A stretch of DNA of 64,000 bases from JBCBWG01 sp038523925 (GCA_038523925.1 JBCBIY010000007.1:86013-150012), one strand, 5' to 3'; positions 16,328 through 25,247 are shown, counted from the first letter of the stretch. Numbers and translations are program-made. The notes: generated by a model from the sequence alone, not told the origin.

Positions 16328-17233
16328 CTAGTCGCTGCGATTGAACGCACGTTCGGCCCAGCGCGGCATGCCGACTTTCGGCGGCCGCACCCGGCGAATG
16401 GGGGCGACGCGGCGGCGTGCAGCGCGCCTTACGCGCTTTGGCAACCGGCGCTTGCGCGACTTGGTCACCGCAATCGGTTTCGGCGGGGTGATGTCGCGGT
16501 CGATCGTTGCCGACGTAAACCGATGCTCGGTCACTTCCGTGGTGACGGTTTTGGCCGGGCTTAGACCTGGCGGACCGTAGGATGCGACGGCGCGCGGTTT
16601 TGGCGGCACGATAATCTGCGGCTGCGGGATCGCTGCGATCGTTCGCAACGGCGGATCCGCAAATTGGCTCGCCGCCAGCGTTTTGATCTCGCGGACAAGT
16701 CTTGGGATCGGTGGCGCAGCCGGGGCGCCCTCGTCGACGCCGGCGCGATTGGCAAGTGTTTTGAGGTCCTGAGCGGCAAACGCTGCGTGCCTTGGAGGCA
16801 CGGCGGTTGAAGCGCCGACGGCTCCCGCGTGGCTTGCCGCCGCGCGGCCCTCTGGCTGATCCAGAGCGAGATGCGAGCCCCATCCGATCGCAAGCGCGAT
16901 CGCGCCAACCGCAATCCCGTTCAACAAATGCGAGCCGCGACCGGTCCGTCGCGGCAGCGCGATCCCGAGTGGGCGTCCTTGTAACCGGCCGGAATGCCGG
17001 CGGGTCGGACGGGCGGCAGGCTCTGCGTCTGCGGTGTCGCGCGACGGCGACCATTGCGGGCGTTTCCGGGCAAACGGCAGCGGCTGGATCACGTCACCGT
17101 CCAGAGGACCGGTGGCGAGCGCCGTGCCGGGGCGCTTCGTCCGCCGCAGCGCTTTGGCGAGGTCTGATGCAGCGCGGCGGGCGCGCGCCGTCTTGGCGCA
17201 AAGTGCCGTGTTATTAACTTCGGGGTTATCCAT
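16328..17233 (-). CDS. Membrane protein of unknown function with a basic C-terminus, 301 aa
   Basis: I do not recognise the family. From the ATG at 17233 the product has a charged cytoplasmic N-terminus of about 100 residues, one hydrophobic segment at about 103-121 (LNGIAVGAIALAIGWG), then a Pro/Ala-rich stretch. It ends in a strongly basic tail from about residue 258, including KSRKRRLPKRVRRAARRR. Low-complexity composition and lack of Cys in the tail suggest a flexible periplasmic or surface-binding segment. Longer starts up to 17428 are open but low in coding character. It converges on the 31-residue-repeat gene, whose stop is 25 bases away. Confidence 0.55.
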   Translation of the reverse strand: MDNPEVNNTALCAKTARARRAASDLAKALRRTKRPGTALATGPLDGDVIQPLPFARKRPQWSPSRDTADAEPAARPTRRHSGRLQGRPLGIALPRRTGRGSHLLNGIAVGAIALAIGWGSHLALDQPEGRAAASHAGAVGASTAVPPRHAAFAAQDLKTLANRAGVDEGAPAAPPIPRLVREIKTLAASQFADPPLRTIAAIPQPQIIVPPKPRAVASYGPPGLSPAKTVTTEVTEHRFTSATIDRDITPPKPIAVTKSRKRRLPKRVRRAARRRVAPIRRVRPPKVGMPRWAERAFNRSD

Positions 17234-17557
17234 CGCGGGCCACGCCTCATTCTTCGGCAGCGCATCGCACCACCAACACCGAAAGCGCCCCCGCCCCGGT
17301 TTGCACACTTGTTCCGCAAAAGAGCATCCGTGTGGCGAAGCCAAGCTAATACGATGTTCAATGAGCGATTTGTGGTTGCAAGTTGTGGATCGAGCCCGGT
17401 CCTCCAGCGCCCGCGACGGTCGGATCACCCCTGGGATTTAAACGATTTAACGACCCCGCCGTCTTTGACTTTGCATCTGGCCGCGTGCGACGTTTCTGCA
17501 TCGCAGCGGTCAATGCTGCGGCTCAAGAACACTCCGAGGAAATGACAAGAGGTTTTG
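17234..17557. other. Intergenic region ahead of the first TRAP operon
   Basis: This 324-base space lies between the divergent basic membrane protein and the first TRAP binding-protein gene. It must hold promoters for both directions. The part from about 17420 is markedly A/T-richer (GGGATTTAAACGATTTAACG) and TTGACT occurs near 17466, but I see no convincing -10 partner at normal spacing. No RNA gene or long open frame of good character is visible. The binding-protein ribosome site CAAGAGG lies at its right end. Confidence 0.4.
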
Positions 17558-18610
17558 ATGTCACGACTTAGCCAAGTGATGGTGGCGGGTGCGGCTGCGG
17601 CGGTAATCGCCAGCACGTTCGCGTCACCGGCGGACGCGCAAAAGCGTGTGCGATGGAAGATGCACTCTGCGTTTGCAAGCACCGTCGCGGTGATCGGCCC
17701 GCCGGCGCCGCGCGTTGCCGAGTCCGTCAAGAAGATGTCGGGCGGCCGGTTTGACATCAAGGTGTTCGACCCAGGTGCGCTGACAGGCGGCTTTGCCTAC
17801 TTTGACCCCGTCAGCCAGGGCGCGATTGATGCCGCTTACGGCACGCCCGGTGCAAACCAGGGCAAGAACTCTGCGTTCGCCTTCATCTCGACGTGGCCGT
17901 TCGGTCCGGCGGCACCTGAGTTCGCCGCGTGGATGATCTACGGTGGCGGCGCAAAGATCGCGCAGGAACTCTACGATTCCGCCGGCATCAAATACATTCT
18001 CTGCGGCATGATCCCGCCAGAGACGTCCGGCTGGTTCCGCAACGAGATCACAAGCCTCGACCAGTTGAAGGGCATGAAGATGCGCTTCTTCGGCATGGGG
18101 GCGAAAGTGATGCAGAAGTTCGGCGTCTCGACGCAGCTTCTCTCAGCCGCTGACATCTACCCGGCGCTTGAGCGCGGCACGATCGACGCGACCGAGTTCT
18201 CGATGCCGGCCATCGACCGTTCGCTCGGCTTCTACCAGATCGCGAAGTACAATTACTTCCCCGGCTGGCACCAGCAGTCGACCTCCAACGAGGTGCTGGT
18301 CAACAAGGCGAAGTGGGACGGCCTCGATGACGGCTACAAGGCCATGGTCGAGACATCGTGCCGGGCTGAAGTTGCGAACATGATCGCTGATGGCGAACGC
18401 TCACAGTTCGAAGCCATGATCGCCAACGAGAAGGACGGCGTGAAGATGGTCACGTGGTCTCAAGACGTCCTCGATCAGTTCAAGAAGGCCTGGGAAGAGG
18501 TTCTCGCCGACGAGATCAAAGCCAACCCGGACGTGAAGAAGGTCTGGGACAGCTATTCTTCGTTCCACGAGAAATACAAAGTCTGGGGCGACCGCGGCTA
18601 CCTCAAGTAG
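17558..18610 (+). CDS. TRAP transporter substrate-binding protein (DctP family), copy 1
   Basis: This 350-residue periplasmic protein has a signal peptide (residues 1-28, ending SPADA-Q) and the TRAP extracytoplasmic receptor fold. The conserved Arg that binds the ligand carboxylate lies in LKGMKMRFFG, and FSMPAIDRSLGFYQ and YFPGWHQQSTSNEVLV form the pocket. These features place it with the mannitol/chloroaromatic and TakP-like 2-oxo-acid receptors. The ATG at 17558 follows AAGAGG. It is followed by its own terminator and then by a closely related second copy, so it should be expressed separately from the permease genes. The actual ligand is unknown. Confidence 0.92.
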   Translation: MSRLSQVMVAGAAAAVIASTFASPADAQKRVRWKMHSAFASTVAVIGPPAPRVAESVKKMSGGRFDIKVFDPGALTGGFAYFDPVSQGAIDAAYGTPGANQGKNSAFAFISTWPFGPAAPEFAAWMIYGGGAKIAQELYDSAGIKYILCGMIPPETSGWFRNEITSLDQLKGMKMRFFGMGAKVMQKFGVSTQLLSAADIYPALERGTIDATEFSMPAIDRSLGFYQIAKYNYFPGWHQQSTSNEVLVNKAKWDGLDDGYKAMVETSCRAEVANMIADGERSQFEAMIANEKDGVKMVTWSQDVLDQFKKAWEEVLADEIKANPDVKKVWDSYSSFHEKYKVWGDRGYLK

Positions 18611-18648
18611 GCAAGCGGCAAAGTTGAGCTTCACACGACGTGAAGTTG

Positions 18649-18676
18649 AGGCGGGTCTTACGAGGCCCGCCTTTTT
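18649..18676 (+). terminator. Rho-independent terminator after binding-protein copy 1
   Basis: AGGCGGG at 18649-18655 pairs with CCCGCCT at 18666-18672 across a ten-base loop and runs straight into TTTTT. It lies 38 bases past the stop of the first TRAP receptor gene, which separates that gene transcriptionally from the second receptor and permease genes. Confidence 0.85.
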
Positions 18677-18761
18677 CATCGGCGCGGTTTCTCACCTCGT
18701 ACGCGACTGTGGCGCAGACCAACTCTCAGATGCACAAGGTGAATTTGCCAATCGTATTGCT

Positions 18762-18789
18762 TTGACAGTCTACCCCTGCTGTGTATCGT
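18762..18789 (+). promoter_or_regulatory. Candidate sigma-70 promoter for binding-protein copy 2
   Basis: TTGACA at 18762-18767 and TATCGT at 18784-18789 are separated by 16 bases. The pair lies about 135 bases before the second TRAP receptor gene and after the terminator of the first, where a new promoter is needed. The -35 is a perfect consensus; the -10 is weak, as is common in alphaproteobacteria. Confidence 0.5.
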
Positions 18790-18922
18790 CGGCTTAGTCC
18801 GCGAAGCTCAAAAAGCGCAGTCGGCGCAGGCAATGGCGGCTAGGGACATGAGCGTAACCGGTGCCCACCACACGAGGCCCGGACCACGTGATTGAGGATG
18901 GAAACAACCCGGAGGGTTAACT

Positions 18923-19975
18923 ATGAGGGGCTTCACCAAAGCTCTGGCCGTCGGTGTATCGGCGGTTACTGTTGTCGGTTTGATGCCGACCGAAGCCGAC
19001 GCGCAAAAGCGTGTCCGCTGGAAAATGCATGCGGCGTTTGCGAAGACGGTGGCCGTGATCGGCCCTCCTCCGCACCGCGTCTCCGAAGCCGTGAAACGGA
19101 TGTCGGGCGGCAAGTTCGACATCAAGGTCTTTGAGCCCGGCGCTCTGACCGGTGGCTACGCCTACTTTGACCCCGTCAGCCAGGGCGCAATCGACGCTGC
19201 ATTCGGCACGCCGGGTGCAAACCAGGGCAAGAACTCGGCTTACGCGTTCCTGTCGACCTGGCCGTTCGGCCCGGCCGCACCTGAGTTCGCCGCCTGGATG
19301 ATTTACGGCGGCGGCGCAAAGCTCGCTGAAGACCTCTATGCCAAAGCCGGCATTCAGTACGTTCTCTGCGGCATGATCCCGCCAGAGACGTCAGGCTGGT
19401 TCCGGACGGAAATCACCAGCCTCGATCAGCTGAAGGGCATGAAGATGCGCTTCTTCGGCATCGGCGCGAAGGTGATGCAGAAGTTCGGCGTCTCAACGCA
19501 GCAGCTCGCAGCCGCAGACATCTACCCAGCGCTTGAGCGCGGTACGATCGACGCGACTGAGTTCTCGATGCCGGCCATCGACCGCTCGCTCGGCTTCTAC
19601 CAGATCGCGAAGTTCAACTACTTCCCGGGTTGGCACCAGCAGTCGACGTCGAACGAAATCCTGGTCAACAAGGCCAAGTGGGACGCCCTCGACGACGGTT
19701 ACAAGGCCATGATCGAGACGTCGTGCCGGGCCAACGTCGCCGACATGATCGCTGACGGTGAGGCTTCGCAGTTCGAAGCCATGATCGCCAACGAGAAAGA
19801 CGGCGTGCAGAACAAGACGTGGCCGAAGGAAATCCTCGACCAGATCAAGACGGCTTGGGAAGAAGTCCTCGCCGAGGAAATCAAGGCGAACCCGGACGTC
19901 AAGAAGGTCTGGGACAGCTACTCCTCGTTCCACGAGAAGTACAAAGTCTGGGGCGAGCGCGGCTACCTCAAGTAG
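18923..19975 (+). CDS. TRAP transporter substrate-binding protein (DctP family), copy 2
   Basis: This 350-residue protein is exactly as long as copy 1 and nearly colinear with it beyond the signal peptide, including AQKRVRWKMH, MIPPETSGWFR, the Arg-bearing LKGMKMRFFG, and YFPGWHQQSTSNEILVNK. Differences concentrate in the signal peptide and surface helices (for example DGVQNKTWPKEILDQIK), not in the pocket motifs. A GGAGGG ribosome site precedes the ATG. It is followed by a long hairpin and then dctQ and dctM, so it is the receptor in the same operon as the membrane subunits. Both copies probably share them. Confidence 0.92.
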   Translation: MRGFTKALAVGVSAVTVVGLMPTEADAQKRVRWKMHAAFAKTVAVIGPPPHRVSEAVKRMSGGKFDIKVFEPGALTGGYAYFDPVSQGAIDAAFGTPGANQGKNSAYAFLSTWPFGPAAPEFAAWMIYGGGAKLAEDLYAKAGIQYVLCGMIPPETSGWFRTEITSLDQLKGMKMRFFGIGAKVMQKFGVSTQQLAAADIYPALERGTIDATEFSMPAIDRSLGFYQIAKFNYFPGWHQQSTSNEILVNKAKWDALDDGYKAMIETSCRANVADMIADGEASQFEAMIANEKDGVQNKTWPKEILDQIKTAWEEVLAEEIKANPDVKKVWDSYSSFHEKYKVWGERGYLK

Positions 19976-19995
19976 ACGCCTGACCTGACGCGTGA

Positions 19996-20034
19996 GCCTC
20001 GGCCGCCTAAGCGCTTTGCGCGGGCGGCCGAGGC
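19996..20034 (+). promoter_or_regulatory. 12-bp stem-loop between TRAP receptor and permease genes
   Basis: GCCTCGGCCGCC at 19996-20007 pairs perfectly with GGCGGCCGAGGC at 20023-20034 around a 15-base loop. There is no T-run after it. Placed 20 bases beyond the receptor stop and about 100 before dctQ, it most likely stabilises the upstream mRNA or partly attenuates read-through, giving more receptor than permease. The second TRAP operon in this window has a similar element at the same place. Confidence 0.7.
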
Positions 20035-20131
20035 TTGCAGCTTATCCGGCACCTGGGGGCTCACTGTGCCGGTCTGTGCTTGCGGCGCCTCGCCGGAAGC
20101 TTCCAAACACATCACGTGAAAGCGATCTTTC

Positions 20132-20800
20132 ATGCGCGGACTCTTATCGATTGCTGCTGCCTTCGACTGGCCGGCACGCCTTATCGGCAAGCTCGCCGGG
20201 TGGCTGATCATACCTCTGATCCTGATCATCATGTTCGATGTGGTCACGCGTAAGATTGACTGGCTGCGGATCTGGATCGCCGAACAGAACATCTACTGGT
20301 TCAACCCAATCATCTTTCAGGATGCCCAGTGGCACTTACACGGGATCATCCTGCTCTGCTCTTTCGGCTTCGGCTACCTCATGAACGCGCATGTGCGCGT
20401 CGACATCTTCCGCGAGATGTTCTCGCGCCGGGGACAGGCGCAGATCGAGTTCTGGGGCCTGCTGCTGATGGGGATCCCGTTCCTCATCGTCATTACGTAT
20501 TTCGCGTGGCAGTTCGTTGCGCTGTCGATCTCGCAGAACGAGGGCTCGGAATCACTCACGGGCATCGGCGCGCGCTACATCATCAAATCGTTTCTCATCA
20601 TCGGCTTCGCGCTGCTGCTCGCGTCCTTCATCGCGACGATCCTTCGCCTATTCGTGGCGCTCTACGGCTCATCTGAAGACAGCGATGCGGCGTACGCGAG
20701 CCTCGCAATCTTTCCTGAAGCCATCGAACGCCTCGACGTGGATGAGCCTGAGGGCGGTGGGTCGGTGACCGGTCTCGACAAAGAAGAGGGCAAAACCTGA
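20132..20800 (+). CDS. TRAP transporter small membrane subunit (DctQ type)
   Basis: This 222-residue protein has four hydrophobic segments (about residues 18-40, 68-88, 108-130 and 147-170) in the layout of DctQ subunits. It includes the amphipathic MNAHVRVDIFREMFSRRGQ between helices two and three that matches the conserved 'VRVD' signature of the family. It pairs with DctM to form the Na+-driven permease that accepts ligand from the periplasmic receptors. The TGA stop overlaps the dctM ATG (TGATG), giving translational coupling. The acidic C-terminal tail is cytoplasmic. Confidence 0.9.
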   Translation: MRGLLSIAAAFDWPARLIGKLAGWLIIPLILIIMFDVVTRKIDWLRIWIAEQNIYWFNPIIFQDAQWHLHGIILLCSFGFGYLMNAHVRVDIFREMFSRRGQAQIEFWGLLLMGIPFLIVITYFAWQFVALSISQNEGSESLTGIGARYIIKSFLIIGFALLLASFIATILRLFVALYGSSEDSDAAYASLAIFPEAIERLDVDEPEGGGSVTGLDKEEGKT

Positions 20801-22398
20801 TGCCGGAATGGCTATACGACCACCTGTATGAGTTCATCGGCGGGTACATGTTCCTTGCGCTCGCCCTGACACTTTTTACGGGGCTGCCAGTCGGCATCGC
20901 AATCGGCGGCATCGGCTTCCTGTTCGGCTTCATCGGCGTCTATCTCGAGATCGTCACGATCAACGAGTTCTTCAACGTGCCGAACCGGATTTGGGGCGGA
21001 GATGGCGCCTCTGGCGCGGTCCAAAACCCGCTCCTTGTCGCAATCCCGTGCTTCATTTTTATGGGCACGATGCTTGAGCGCTCGCGGGTTGCTGAGGATC
21101 TCTTGCACATCCTGCAAGTGCTGCTGCGCAAGGTCCCGGGCGGGCTTGCGCTGTCGGTGACGGTGATGGGCACCATCATGGCAGCCACCACCGGGATCAT
21201 CGGTGCGTCGGTCGTGATGATGACGCTGCTGGCGTTGCCGACGATGCTCGCGCAGCGGTATTCGACGCCGCTTGCAACCGGCACACTTGCCGCATCCGCA
21301 ACGCTCGGCATCCTGATCCCGCCATCGATCATGCTCGTCCTGATGGCGAGCCTCATGTCGATTTCGGTCGGCAACTTGTTCCTCGGCGCGGTCCTGCCAG
21401 GCCTTCTGCTTTCGAGCCTCTACTTTATCTACATTCTGATGATCTCGAGCGCGCGGCCGGAGTGGGCGCCACCCTTGTCCGACGAGGTCATCGGTGAAAT
21501 CCCGACGTCCAATCGCGGAAACATTACGGGCTTCTTCAGCGTCATCGGTCTGCTTATCGCGCTTGCGATCACGGCGGACTACTCACCCATCGGCAATCTC
21601 GCGAACTGGGATCTGTTTGCCTTCTTCGGCATCTTTTTCGCCTCGATGTACTTCGGCAATCGTGATCCGAGATCGATGTTTGGCATGGTGCTGAAGGGGT
21701 TCATTCCGCCCGTCTTCCTGATCGTGCTCGTGCTCGGGTCGATCTTTGGCGGCTGGGCAACGCCGACGGAAGCCGCCGGCATCGGCGCCTTCGGGTCGAT
21801 CATCCTCGCGATCGCCAACGGGACGCTCAACATGACGACGTTGCGCGACGTGGTGCATCGCACGGCGCTGACGACGTCGATGATCTTCTTCATCTTCCTC
21901 GCGGCGACGACGTTCTCCTACTTCTTCCGCGCGCTTTACGGCGAAGAGCTGATCATCCACTTCATCGAGTACCTTGAGCTCGGACCCTGGCCGCTCATCA
22001 TCATGCTGATGGCCGTCGTGTTCCTGCTTGGCTTCTTCTTTGACTGGCTTGAGATCACGCTGATCGTGCTGCCGGTCTTCACGCCGATCGTGATGCAGCT
22101 TGCGCCTGAGTTCGCAAGCCACGTCGGTGTGGCCGAAGGCACGCCCGCGAAAACCGTCCAGTTGCAGGTGCTCTACTGGTTCGCGATCTTGGTTGCGATC
22201 AACCTGCAGACCTCGTTCCTGACGCCACCGTTCGGGTTCGCGCTCTTCTACATGAAGGGCGTGGCGCCGGCCGGCGTGAAGATGCAGGACATCTACTCGG
22301 GCATCATCCCGTTCGTCATCCTGCAGCTCATCGGCCTGTCGCTGGTGGTCTACTTCCCGCAGGTTGCGCTCTGGCTACCGAACGCAATCCTAAAGTAA
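20800..22398 (+). CDS. TRAP transporter large permease subunit (DctM type)
   Basis: This 532-residue polytopic protein is the ion-coupled transport subunit of a TRAP system. It is longer than the roughly 430-residue DctM and matches the size of the mannitol/chloroaromatic-type permeases. Motifs include FTGLPVGIAIGGIGFLFG, the repeat-loop TTGIIGASVVMMTLLALP, the matching ATLGILIPPSIMLV, and GWATPTEAAGIGAFG in the second inverted half. A terminator follows its stop. With dctQ and the two upstream receptors it forms one transport locus, probably for an organic acid. Confidence 0.94.
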   Translation: MPEWLYDHLYEFIGGYMFLALALTLFTGLPVGIAIGGIGFLFGFIGVYLEIVTINEFFNVPNRIWGGDGASGAVQNPLLVAIPCFIFMGTMLERSRVAEDLLHILQVLLRKVPGGLALSVTVMGTIMAATTGIIGASVVMMTLLALPTMLAQRYSTPLATGTLAASATLGILIPPSIMLVLMASLMSISVGNLFLGAVLPGLLLSSLYFIYILMISSARPEWAPPLSDEVIGEIPTSNRGNITGFFSVIGLLIALAITADYSPIGNLANWDLFAFFGIFFASMYFGNRDPRSMFGMVLKGFIPPVFLIVLVLGSIFGGWATPTEAAGIGAFGSIILAIANGTLNMTTLRDVVHRTALTTSMIFFIFLAATTFSYFFRALYGEELIIHFIEYLELGPWPLIIMLMAVVFLLGFFFDWLEITLIVLPVFTPIVMQLAPEFASHVGVAEGTPAKTVQLQVLYWFAILVAINLQTSFLTPPFGFALFYMKGVAPAGVKMQDIYSGIIPFVILQLIGLSLVVYFPQVALWLPNAILK

Positions 22399-22445
22399 AC
22401 CACCGCGCCGGGTGACGTGGCGCGCAACACCAGCATAAATCGAGC

Positions 22446-22473
22446 AAGGCGCGGTCGTTTCCGCGCCTTTCTC
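22446..22473 (+). terminator. Rho-independent terminator after the TRAP operon
   Basis: AAGGCGCGG at 22446-22454 pairs with CCGCGCCTT at 22461-22469 around a six-base loop and continues into TTTCTC. It lies 48 bases beyond the dctM stop and before the YcjX-family gene. Confidence 0.75.
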
Positions 22474-22585
22474 ATATCCGCACCGGCGCCCAGCGAGCGC
22501 GGGCTGTTGTGTTTTTCCGCAAGGCCGCCCAGATCACTGAGCGGAATGCTCCGCCCGTGACCCGTCTTGAAAGCCCGCCCCGCCC

Positions 22586-24040
22586 GTGCGCCTGCCCGAC
22601 GTCAGCCAGACCGCATCAGATGTACTGAGCGCCTCCCGCCGCGCCATCGGCGATTTTGCAAGCCCGACGATCCGCCTCGGCGTCACGGGGCTTTCGCGCG
22701 CCGGCAAGACGGTCTTCATCACAGCTCTCGTGCGCAACCTCCTCGAAGCGCACCGCTTGCCGGCGTTTCCGATCGCGCGCCAGGGCCGGCTGCGCCGCGC
22801 CTACCTCTCAGAGCAGCCGGACCTGAACATCCCGCGCTTTCCCTACGAGGCGAACGTCGAGGTGCTGACCGCTGACCCGCCCGCGTGGCCCGCCGGCACT
22901 GAGCGCATGTCGCAGCTTCGCTTGACGCTTGAAGTCGTCCCGCAATCGACGTGGGGCCAGATCGTCGGCGCCGATCAGGTCCACGTCGACATCGTCGACT
23001 ATCCGGGCGAGTGGCTGCTCGATCTCGCAATCATGGATCAGTCCTTCGGTGACTGGTCGGCCGAGCAGTTCACCCGGCTTCAGCGCGCCGACCACCGCGC
23101 CATCGCAAGCTCGTTTCTGGCCGCGATCAATGCACTGGCCGGACCGGGCCCGCACGACGAGCCAAAGATCGAAGCAGCCGCGACTGCTTTCCGCGACTAC
23201 CTGCATGCAGCCCGCGCGCTACCGCCGGGTCTCGCGACGCTTGGGCCCGGCCGGTTTCTCATGCCGGGTGATCTTGCCGGCTCGCCAATGCTGACGTTCG
23301 CGCCGCTGCCGCCCGCGCGCGCCGATGACCGGTTTGACGACACACTCCGCCAACGCCTCAGCCGCCGGTTCGAGGGCTACAAGGACAAGGTCGTCGTCCC
23401 GTTCTTCCGCGTGCAGTTTGCCAAACTCGACCGGCAGATCGTGCTGGTCGATGCGCTCGGTGCCCTCAACGGTGGCAAGCGCGGCCTCGACGACTTGCGT
23501 GAAGCGCTGACGGCCAGTCTGCGCGCGTTTCGCCCTGGGCTGAGATCGTGGCCCGACTGGCTGTTTGGCCGCGCCAAGATCGACAAGATCCTGTATGCGG
23601 CGACCAAGGCCGACCACATCCCGCAAACGAGCCATGCGCGGCTTGGCGCCATCCTCGAGACGTTGACCGCTGAAGCAAGCGAGCGCGCGGCATTCGAAGG
23701 CGCGAAGGTCGGCGTGCAAGCTATGGCGGCCATCCGCGCGACATCCGAGACGGTGGCGACCGTCGACGGCGCGGACGCAGCCTGCATCACCGGGACGCCG
23801 GCGCCCGGAGAGCAACTCAACAGCGAGACGTTTGACGGGCGCACGGAGACCGCGCTTTTCCCCGGCGACCTCCCGGCCGACCCGCGCACCGCCATCCGTT
23901 CAGCCGAAGACGGCACGTTCGACGACCTGACGTTCCTGCGCTTTCTGCCGCCGGACCTTGCAACATCACCGTCCGAGCCCTGGCCGCACGGTCACCTCGA
24001 CAAGGTTCTCGCCTTTCTTCTCGCCGATAAGCTGCCGTAA
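22586..24040 (+). CDS. YcjX/DUF463 family P-loop protein
   Basis: This 484-residue protein has a P-loop (GLSRAGKTVFIT, near residues 34-45) and the YcjX-like segments VDIVDYPGEWLLDLAIMD and RQIVLVDALGALNGG. The family consists of predicted GTP/ATP-binding proteins, conserved in proteobacteria beside a DUF697 membrane protein, and linked in E. coli to envelope or phage-shock related regulation. The likely start is GTG at 22586, just upstream of the first conserved block; there is no good ATG nearby. The partner gene begins 9 bases after the stop, so they form an operon. A precise function is not known. Confidence 0.85.
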   Translation: MRLPDVSQTASDVLSASRRAIGDFASPTIRLGVTGLSRAGKTVFITALVRNLLEAHRLPAFPIARQGRLRRAYLSEQPDLNIPRFPYEANVEVLTADPPAWPAGTERMSQLRLTLEVVPQSTWGQIVGADQVHVDIVDYPGEWLLDLAIMDQSFGDWSAEQFTRLQRADHRAIASSFLAAINALAGPGPHDEPKIEAAATAFRDYLHAARALPPGLATLGPGRFLMPGDLAGSPMLTFAPLPPARADDRFDDTLRQRLSRRFEGYKDKVVVPFFRVQFAKLDRQIVLVDALGALNGGKRGLDDLREALTASLRAFRPGLRSWPDWLFGRAKIDKILYAATKADHIPQTSHARLGAILETLTAEASERAAFEGAKVGVQAMAAIRATSETVATVDGADAACITGTPAPGEQLNSETFDGRTETALFPGDLPADPRTAIRSAEDGTFDDLTFLRFLPPDLATSPSEPWPHGHLDKVLAFLLADKLP

Positions 24041-24049
24041 GCTCAGTCC

Positions 24050-25162
24050 ATGACCGAACAGAAACGCCGCAAGCCGCGCGCCTTCCGGATCGATGATCCG
24101 GCCGTGAAGGCCCGTACGCAGGATTGGGCGGAGGAAGAGCCGGCGCGTCGCGGCGGCTCGGCGGAAACCGATGCCTACCCCGATGCCGATGCGGACGATG
24201 AAGCTGGCTACCGGCTGCCGACCCGCGCGGAGGTCGCCGGTGGCATTCGCTGGGGCAGCTTGTTTTTCACGGCGATGTTTGCGCTCGCCGCGCTTGCGTT
24301 CGGCATCTGGTTTTCGCGGTTCATTTCTGTGGCGCTTGCCGCAGAGGGCGTGCTCGGCTGGCTTGCCAATTCGCTCCTCGTCGTCGGGCTGATTGCGGGT
24401 GCGGTCCTCGTGGTGCGCGAAGTCTTCGGCTTTCTTGCGCTCGGCCGCCTTGAAGACATTCGGGCTGAAGCCGAAGACGTCCGCCTTGCGCCCACCGAGA
24501 AGACGGAAGCCGACCTCATCCAGCGTGTCCTCAAGCTCTATCGCGGGCGGCGCGATATGGCGTGGCACCTCGCCGAGTTCCGCGATCATCGCCATGACAT
24601 GCGTGCGCCCGGTGATCTCATGGCCATCGCCGACCGCGACGTGCTCGGCCCGCTCGATACGGAGGCGCGCCAGATTATTCTTGGCTCGGCCAAACGCGTC
24701 AGCATCGTCACCGCCATCAGCCCGCTCATCCTGATCGACGTGCTGTTTGTCTTCTTCGAGAACGTGCGCATGCTCCGGCGGCTCGCAGGGCTCTATGGCG
24801 GCAGGCCCGGCTTCTTCGGCGCGCTCAAGCTCGGCCGCATGGTGATCACGAATTTGGTGGCGGCCGGCGGCGTCGCGCTCACCGACGATCTGTTTGGCCA
24901 GTTCCTCGGCCAGGATCTGTTGCGGCGCGTGTCGCGGCGTCTCGGCGAAGGTGCGTTTAATGGCGCGCTGACGGTGCGGATGGGCGTTGCATCAATCGGC
25001 CTGACGCGGCCGCTGCCGAACATTGAGACGACGCCGGTCCGCGTCCGCGATGTGCTTGCTGATCTCTTTAAGTGGCAGAAGGCGAAGACTGAGGCCGCGG
25101 TCGACGATCAGGCGGCGGGTGGCGGGCGACCCGGGAAATCCAAGCGGGCAACGGCGGCTTAA
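24050..25162 (+). CDS. YcjF-like/DUF697 membrane protein, 370 aa
   Basis: This is the usual partner of the YcjX-like protein. It has a charged, low-complexity N-terminus of about 65 residues, two adjacent membrane helices at about residues 67-90 and 100-125 (SLFFTAMFALAALAFGIWF and NSLLVVGLIAGAVLVV), and a C-terminal DUF697 domain. That domain carries VSIVTAISPLILIDVLFVFFEN and GRMVITNLVAAGGVALTDD hydrophobic segments. It may anchor the P-loop protein at the inner membrane. Its stop is about 70 bases before the SOS box of the next operon. Confidence 0.85.
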   Translation: MTEQKRRKPRAFRIDDPAVKARTQDWAEEEPARRGGSAETDAYPDADADDEAGYRLPTRAEVAGGIRWGSLFFTAMFALAALAFGIWFSRFISVALAAEGVLGWLANSLLVVGLIAGAVLVVREVFGFLALGRLEDIRAEAEDVRLAPTEKTEADLIQRVLKLYRGRRDMAWHLAEFRDHRHDMRAPGDLMAIADRDVLGPLDTEARQIILGSAKRVSIVTAISPLILIDVLFVFFENVRMLRRLAGLYGGRPGFFGALKLGRMVITNLVAAGGVALTDDLFGQFLGQDLLRRVSRRLGEGAFNGALTVRMGVASIGLTRPLPNIETTPVRVRDVLADLFKWQKAKTEAAVDDQAAGGGRPGKSKRATAA

Positions 25163-25232
25163 GCGGCCAGAGATCTGTCGGCTGCGGCCTTTTGTTCTTG
25201 TTTTGTCTTGACGCGCAATGACGTCAGGAATA

Positions 25233-25247
25233 GAACGAATAAAGAAC
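25233..25247 (+). promoter_or_regulatory. LexA operator (alphaproteobacterial SOS box)
   Basis: GAAC at 25233-25236 and GAAC at 25244-25247 are separated by exactly seven bases (GAATAAA), the reverse-complement form of the GTTC-N7-GTTC box recognised by LexA of Rhizobiales and Rhodobacterales. It lies 26 bases ahead of imuA, where RNA polymerase would be blocked. The imuA-imuB-dnaE2 cassette is a classic SOS regulon member in this class, which supports the call. Confidence 0.9.

Noticed and set aside
17438..17460. Possible CtrA site (TTAA direct repeat)
   Set aside because: The two TTAA are five bases apart rather than the seven required by the TTAA-N7-TTAA consensus.
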